From contig NC_061865.1 of assembly GCF_907164915.1 (NCBI RefSeq), positions 57,928,587 to 57,992,586 of the forward strand: a DNA stretch of 64,000 nt, read 5' to 3'. Within the stretch, counting starts at the first letter, position 1. Each line of letters begins with the position of its first letter. Both the position numbers and the translations under genes were made by a program. Source of the DNA: Impatiens glandulifera (lineage: Eukaryota; Streptophyta; Magnoliopsida; Ericales; Balsaminaceae). Shown here piece after piece: positions 59,714-64,000 of the stretch. The notes under the pieces were generated by a model. That model was not told where the DNA came from and made no database searches. It worked only from the letters and a program-made list of their open reading frames with translations.

Positions 59714-62700
59714 TCATTGACTTATCCATTTACGGCAGGAATTGTAGACCTCGCTCCTTGCCTTGTTGAGCTCCGAGCCAATGACACGCCAACAGTATTC
59801 CATCCTCAATGTCCTTATTTGGTTCCTTACATTTCTTTTAACTCCAAAGCCAGTTTTCCACCCCTTCACCTCACCTTCATACGTCTCCATGTGTCTCATG
59901 CAATAAATGCCGCAGTCAGTGTAATTCTTTGAATCCTGCCATGGCAATTTCAGACATGTCTTTTCCAAACCGCCATACTTTTTACCAAGAACGGGGTCTA
60001 CGTCGTTCATATATTGTTGAATGTAGTCATCCTGATACATCATTACAAACAACATTATGTAATGTATTTTAGTTCTACTAGAATTCCAAAATTGAACTGT
60101 TTTAAATTTTAATTGTAGTGTCATACCAAGATTTGTGCATTCTTATATCTTCTTTCAAAGGGCGATTGCATAGGTGACTCGCGGTTATCAATTACTTGAA
60201 ATTGCCTTTGTATGAAGTTATAGCAAACAAGGTAGAAATGTCTGTCATCAATGATTGGGAAAAACAACTGTGGATAGAATTAGAAAAGATTAGATTTGAA
60301 CTGAGTGGTAAATGATATTATAAGGTATGACAGCCAAAGATGTACTTACGAGGTCCACTTCCCAGAGGTCCATTTTTGAAATTTGGAAAGCACGACCTTC
60401 TAGACAGAACCTGTCATTGAATTTTTCTCGCGTAGTTATCCCACCTTCACGAAAAATCTGTTTACAGCAGTCTTTAGTCTCACAAGAATAACATAATTGA
60501 TAAATAACAGTGCTAGTACAACTTACGGTGAGCACGGTTGTGTAGAAAATCTTCTTGTAACGAGATTTGACATTTTTCCTACAAAGGTTGTGCAAAATGT
60601 ATGACCAAACATCAATAATCATACTGTCTACCCAGGTTTCATTAGCCATTGTGAGCATGTCCCCGCGCGTCACGTGTAGACATAGGTGTTCCGCAATAAA
60701 TAACATTTCACTGCATGGAAACAGCAAAACATTTTTCAAGATGGTGTGCAATTCCTCTTTTTTATGAATAATTAAGCATTTGCAGCAAACATTACCTTGG
60801 ATCAAGTCCTCCAGCAAATACGAAACCCACAAAAATCTTCTGAAAGTTTGTTAGTTTCTTGTCATCCCTAAACATTTTATTGAATTGTGGTGTTTTCAAA
60901 GCTGTAGGCAATTCCAATGCTTTAACCCATTCTGTCGTTCGCATGTTTGGACGAGAAGAGCCAGTTTGAAGTGGCGGTAGTACACTGGAGATGCCTTCTT
61001 CCGGTTCATTCTTTACTATCTCCAAAGAATAGGCGGTGTGAAATGGCGTTAGTAGACTGGAGATGCCTTCTTCAGGTTCATTCTTCACTGTCTCCAATGA
61101 CGAGGCGGTTTGAAGTGGCTGTGGTAGACTGGAGATGCATTCTTCAGGTTCCTTTTTAACTATCGCCAAAGAAGGGGAGTTTTTGTTGGTTTCGGTTTTG
61201 ATGACATCGGTTAACCAATCAGTTTTCAAATTTCGTGGGGCTTTTCTTTGGACATTTAAGGCCTTTGAAGGTCCTGCTTCCTCATTTTTTTGGATAATTA
61301 GGGTAGGAGGCAAGGCTGGGGTGGTTGTAGTGCTGGGGTTCGTGTTGGTTTCTGTTTTGGGAGTAATTGGGTTGGCTTTGGTTTTGGCTTGTGCCATTGG
61401 AGGGGTTGTGGTTTTGAGTGGAGGAATGGGGTTTGCTTTGGGCTTGTCTTGTGCCATTGGAGGGGGTGTGGTTTTGAGTGGAGGAATGGGGTTTGCTGAG
61501 GGCTTGTCTTGTGCCAATGTAGGGGGTGTGGTTTTGAGTGGAGGAATGGGGTTGGCTTTAGGCTTGTCTTGTGCCAATGGAGGGGGTGTGGTTTTGAGTG
61601 GAGGAATGGGGTTGGTTTTGGGCTTGGCTTGTGCCATTGGAGGGGGTGTGGTTATGATTGGAGGAATGGGGTTGGCTTTGGCTTGTGCCATTGGAGGGGG
61701 TGTGGTTTTGAGTGGAGGAATGGGGTTTGTTTTGGGCTTGGCTTGTGCCAATGGAGGGGGTGTGGTTTTGTGTGGAGGAATGGGGTTGGCTTTGGCTTGT
61801 GCCACTGGAGGGGGTGGGGTTATGATTGGAGGAAGGGGGTTGGCGTTGGCTTGTGCCATTGGAGGGGGTGTGGTTTTGAGTGGAGGAATGGGGTTTGTTT
61901 TGGGCTTGGCTTGTGCCATTGGAGGGGGTGTGGTTTTGAGTGAAGGAATGGGGTTGGCTTTGGCTTGTGCCACTGGAGTGGGTGTGGTTATGATTGGAGG
62001 AAGGGGGTTGGCGTTGGCTTGTGCCATTGGAGGGGGTGGGGCTGGGGTTTGGGTAACTGTTTTGAGTGGAAGGGGGTTCTTGTGGGATTGGGGTGTTGGT
62101 GTGAGGGTGGGTTGTGTGTGGTCTAGGGTGTTTAGAGGATGGGTGTTGGATTTGGCTTGGTTGTCTGCGTTCATATTTTTTTGGATGTTGGGAGAAAGTG
62201 TGCTCTTGTTGGATGGGGCCGTTGGTGGGTGGTTGGCTTTTGTCTTCGTTTCGGTGGAGGGGGTGAATGTGTTCTTGTTCGATGGGGCCGTTGGATTGGT
62301 GTTGGCATGGTTGTTGGTAGGAAGGGTGTTGCCTTTCGCTTGGGTGGTGGCTTCCGTGTGGGGGTTAATGCCACTTCCTCTGGGCTGCTGCTTTTTGTTT
62401 TGGTCCAGACTCCGCTGTAAGCCTTCCCTCAGGATTGCATTGGAGTTTAGCACCGTGGCCAAGGGCTCAAACGCAGACTGTACAAGTTCCATGGCGTTTA
62501 TCTGGTGCATCTCATTCAGATATTTAGCCCCTTGTGCCAATTCTTCGGCAGCGGCAGCAACCTTCCTCAAACATGACGCCAGGTTTTGTGTAATTGGAGC
62601 ATGCTCAGTTGGATGGTCATCTCCAGTTTGTGGTGGTGTTGGCTGCACATTTTGTTGCATCGGTGGTTGCTCATTCGGCATGGCTATGCGAGCAACCACC

Positions 62701-63948
62701 CTACCATGTCCAAACCCCCCCTGTGCAGCCTCATACTCAACCCTTTCGTACATCTTCTTCTCGTCCCAGCATCCTAGAATAGGAAAACTCCTTGAGATCT
62801 TACTGTTTACCTTGAACTCAACCACACGGTCCAAGTAGCACAACTGATACATTAGCATGAACAAATATATGTTACGTTCAAAGTCATCAAAAAATTATGA
62901 ATGGACAACCACCAGCAAATAGATTTCTACACTCACCAAAAGAAAGGTTAATGGTCCATGGAAATAGGATGTCTTCTTTGCTTTCCACTTATAAACACTG
63001 TCGACTAGCCCGTCTAACGTGAACTTGCACCAGTTGTAGTCTTTGATTTTAGATACATCCTGGAGGGATTTCAGTACTTTGAATCTGAAAATAAAAAAGT
63101 AGTGACTCAAGCCATGTAAAATGATATTGAAGTTCTAAATGAGATCACAGAATTAATGCTAGGTTCTTTGGGTTTACCTGCACTGTGGATTTTGGGATGT
63201 CCACAAAAAACTGGATACAACAAACACCACGAAGTCCATCTTGAAGTTACTGTCTCCTTCTGTGTTCTGTAGAATTTTGTCAGGCATGTGGTAGGTTGAA
63301 GGACCTCCACTGTTCTCGAATCCCCATCTCCTTCTCCACGCCGTGAGATGTTCCTTGTACACCTTGTCGTCCGTGTGATTTCCTAAACACTCTGCCACAA
63401 CTAATTCACCTCTGGGTATGTTCAATACACATTGAACATCCTCTTCATCAATCTGCATCTCCTCTCCACTGTGTAGGACGATGCTCCTCCTTCTGGGATT
63501 GAATAGACTCACAATGCACCGTGAGAATTGAAGTGGGCATTTTGATATGCCAAGTGACAGAAGGGAACCAAATCCGATGTCCTTCACAGCCTGCTTCTGT
63601 TCTTCAGATAACCTGTTAATCAGGTGATGAAGGCCCGATGGAGAGGTTCTGCTCTTGAAATCGACATCAGGGTCACGAGTCCTTCTTCTTTTCTTCTGAA
63701 CCTGGTTCTCACTAAGTGCTTCATTCGCCGCGTTGGCCAGAATATCCAGTGGTGTCGTGGGCGTGCCTGATGCATCGGGTTTTCGTTTCCTTTGTTGAAC
63801 ACTACATTATCATTAGCAAATTGGATTACTTACCTAATCCAAATAGAGTCAAATTTTAACAATTGTAACATTCGCGTAATTACCTTAGTGTGTTCACTTC
63901 AGTCGTGGATTCAGTATATGGAACTATTTGCATATCGGAATCCTGATT
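59714..63948 (-). CDS. ULP1-like cysteine protease of a Kaonashi-type element, 5' end missing
   Basis: Large protein with a C-terminal C48 (SUMO-protease type) domain. Visible exons: 63884-63948, 63178-63801, 62937-63084, 60796-62843, 60527-60710, 60350-60457, 60127-60267, 59714-60031; 1211 residues, all phases consistent, start outside the window. Order: basic signal KKRRRTR; a plant DUF1985-like domain (VKDIGFGSLLSLGISKCP, EDVQCVLNIPRGE); a Pro-rich tract with 12 repeats; three VKxEPEE repeats; then the protease with DDRHFYLVCYN (His1069), VIDNRE (Asp1086) and DSKNYTDCGIYC (Gln near 1138, Cys1146), numbered from the first visible residue. The triad is intact, though the usual Trp after His is Phe. 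ULP genes travel with plant MULEs (Kaonashi), which matches the convergent transposase. Activity and substrate are unknown. Confidence 0.85.
60960..61165 (-). repeat. Three coding repeats with SUMO-consensus sites
   Basis: Within the protease gene three tandem units of about 26 residues read IVKKEPEECISSL, TVKNEPEEGISSLL and IVKNEPEEGISSVL, each followed by an LQTxSSLE-like tail. V-K-x-E fits the hydrophobic-Lys-x-Glu SUMO attachment motif. An IKTE just upstream adds a fourth. Confidence 0.85.
61335..62050 (-). repeat. Twelve-unit proline-rich coding minisatellite
   Basis: Units of the form PPMAQAKPKTNPIPPLKTT (long) or PPMAQANANPLPPIIT (short) repeat about 12 times, partly alternating. The variation always keeps the frame, which suggests selection for an open frame or recent unequal exchange. 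The complementary strand is also stop-free for 567 codons (61135-62838), an artefact of this composition. Confidence 0.9.
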
Positions 63949-64000
63949 CTGAGATGTTAAAGTCACATTTAGATTCTAACGACCTAAACTAAGAAAACGA

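Noticed and set aside
62139..62420. Gly/Val-rich and Pro/Thr-rich alternative frames
   Set aside because: Shadows of the protease exon in other frames.
61135..62838. 567-codon open frame on the plus strand
   Set aside because: It is exactly antisense to the proline-repeat exon of the protease. The Gly/Leu/Val-rich translation is the mirror of the repeat composition and has no gene-like start, splice or domain.

Overview
This is plant nuclear DNA. The genes have many GT-AG introns, the spacers are very AT-rich, and the families are typical of land plants: B3 factors of the REM/VRN1 type, a CDPK-related kinase, ZOP1, an FRS/MULE transposase and a plant ULP1-like protease. Codon use, intron lengths and homologues fit a dicot, but I cannot name the species. 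Exon models were built by hand from splice signals and reading phase. The five complete host genes and the two complete element genes each close to an intact frame.

Layout. 1-774: 5' part of a REM-type B3 gene on the minus strand. 775-9955: gene-poor DNA with dispersed repeats, a 1.7-2 kb duplication (about 2478-4230 and 6545-8650) and a three-deep nest of DNA transposons (4236-6065). 9956-11330: a lone last exon of SEC61 alpha, a minisatellite and a plastid rpl2-like insertion. 11710-13883: VRN1-like gene with two B3 domains (minus). 15534-23235: PXA-PX-Nexin_C sorting-nexin-type gene with 15 exons (minus). 25986-30514: FAM114/DUF719-type gene with 9 exons (plus). 31064-33111: two 904-bp terminal-inverted-repeat elements that look identical, each with its own 9-bp target duplication. 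33365-34180: a decayed unidentified gene. 37293-40977: CDPK-related kinase with 10 exons (plus). 42980-47011: a 4.0-kb Pack-MULE carrying a broken RLCK kinase copy, just upstream of ZOP1 (47263-49342, plus). 49343-52830: AT-rich spacer.

From about 52.9 kb to the right edge the window changes character. A 277-bp tandem array leads into three gene models: a small tandem-BRCT protein (54427-55596, plus), a complete FAR1/MULE-type transposase with DDE residues and SWIM finger (56162-58901, plus) and, convergent to it, a large ULP1-like cysteine protease with SUMO-consensus repeats (63948 to 59714, minus, 5' end outside the window). The non-coding DNA between them is studded with one dyad, GCGAA-N(5-9)-TTCGC, seen nowhere else in the window. 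I read this as most of a large Mutator-like element of the ULP-carrying (Kaonashi-like) kind with an unusual BRCT gene on board. Its ends were not found, so a cluster of separate genes is not excluded. This is the most promising unusual system here.

The host genes are unrelated in pathway: transcription factors, endomembrane trafficking, signalling and splicing/RdDM. They show no functional cluster. I found no convincing tRNA, rRNA or CRISPR feature.
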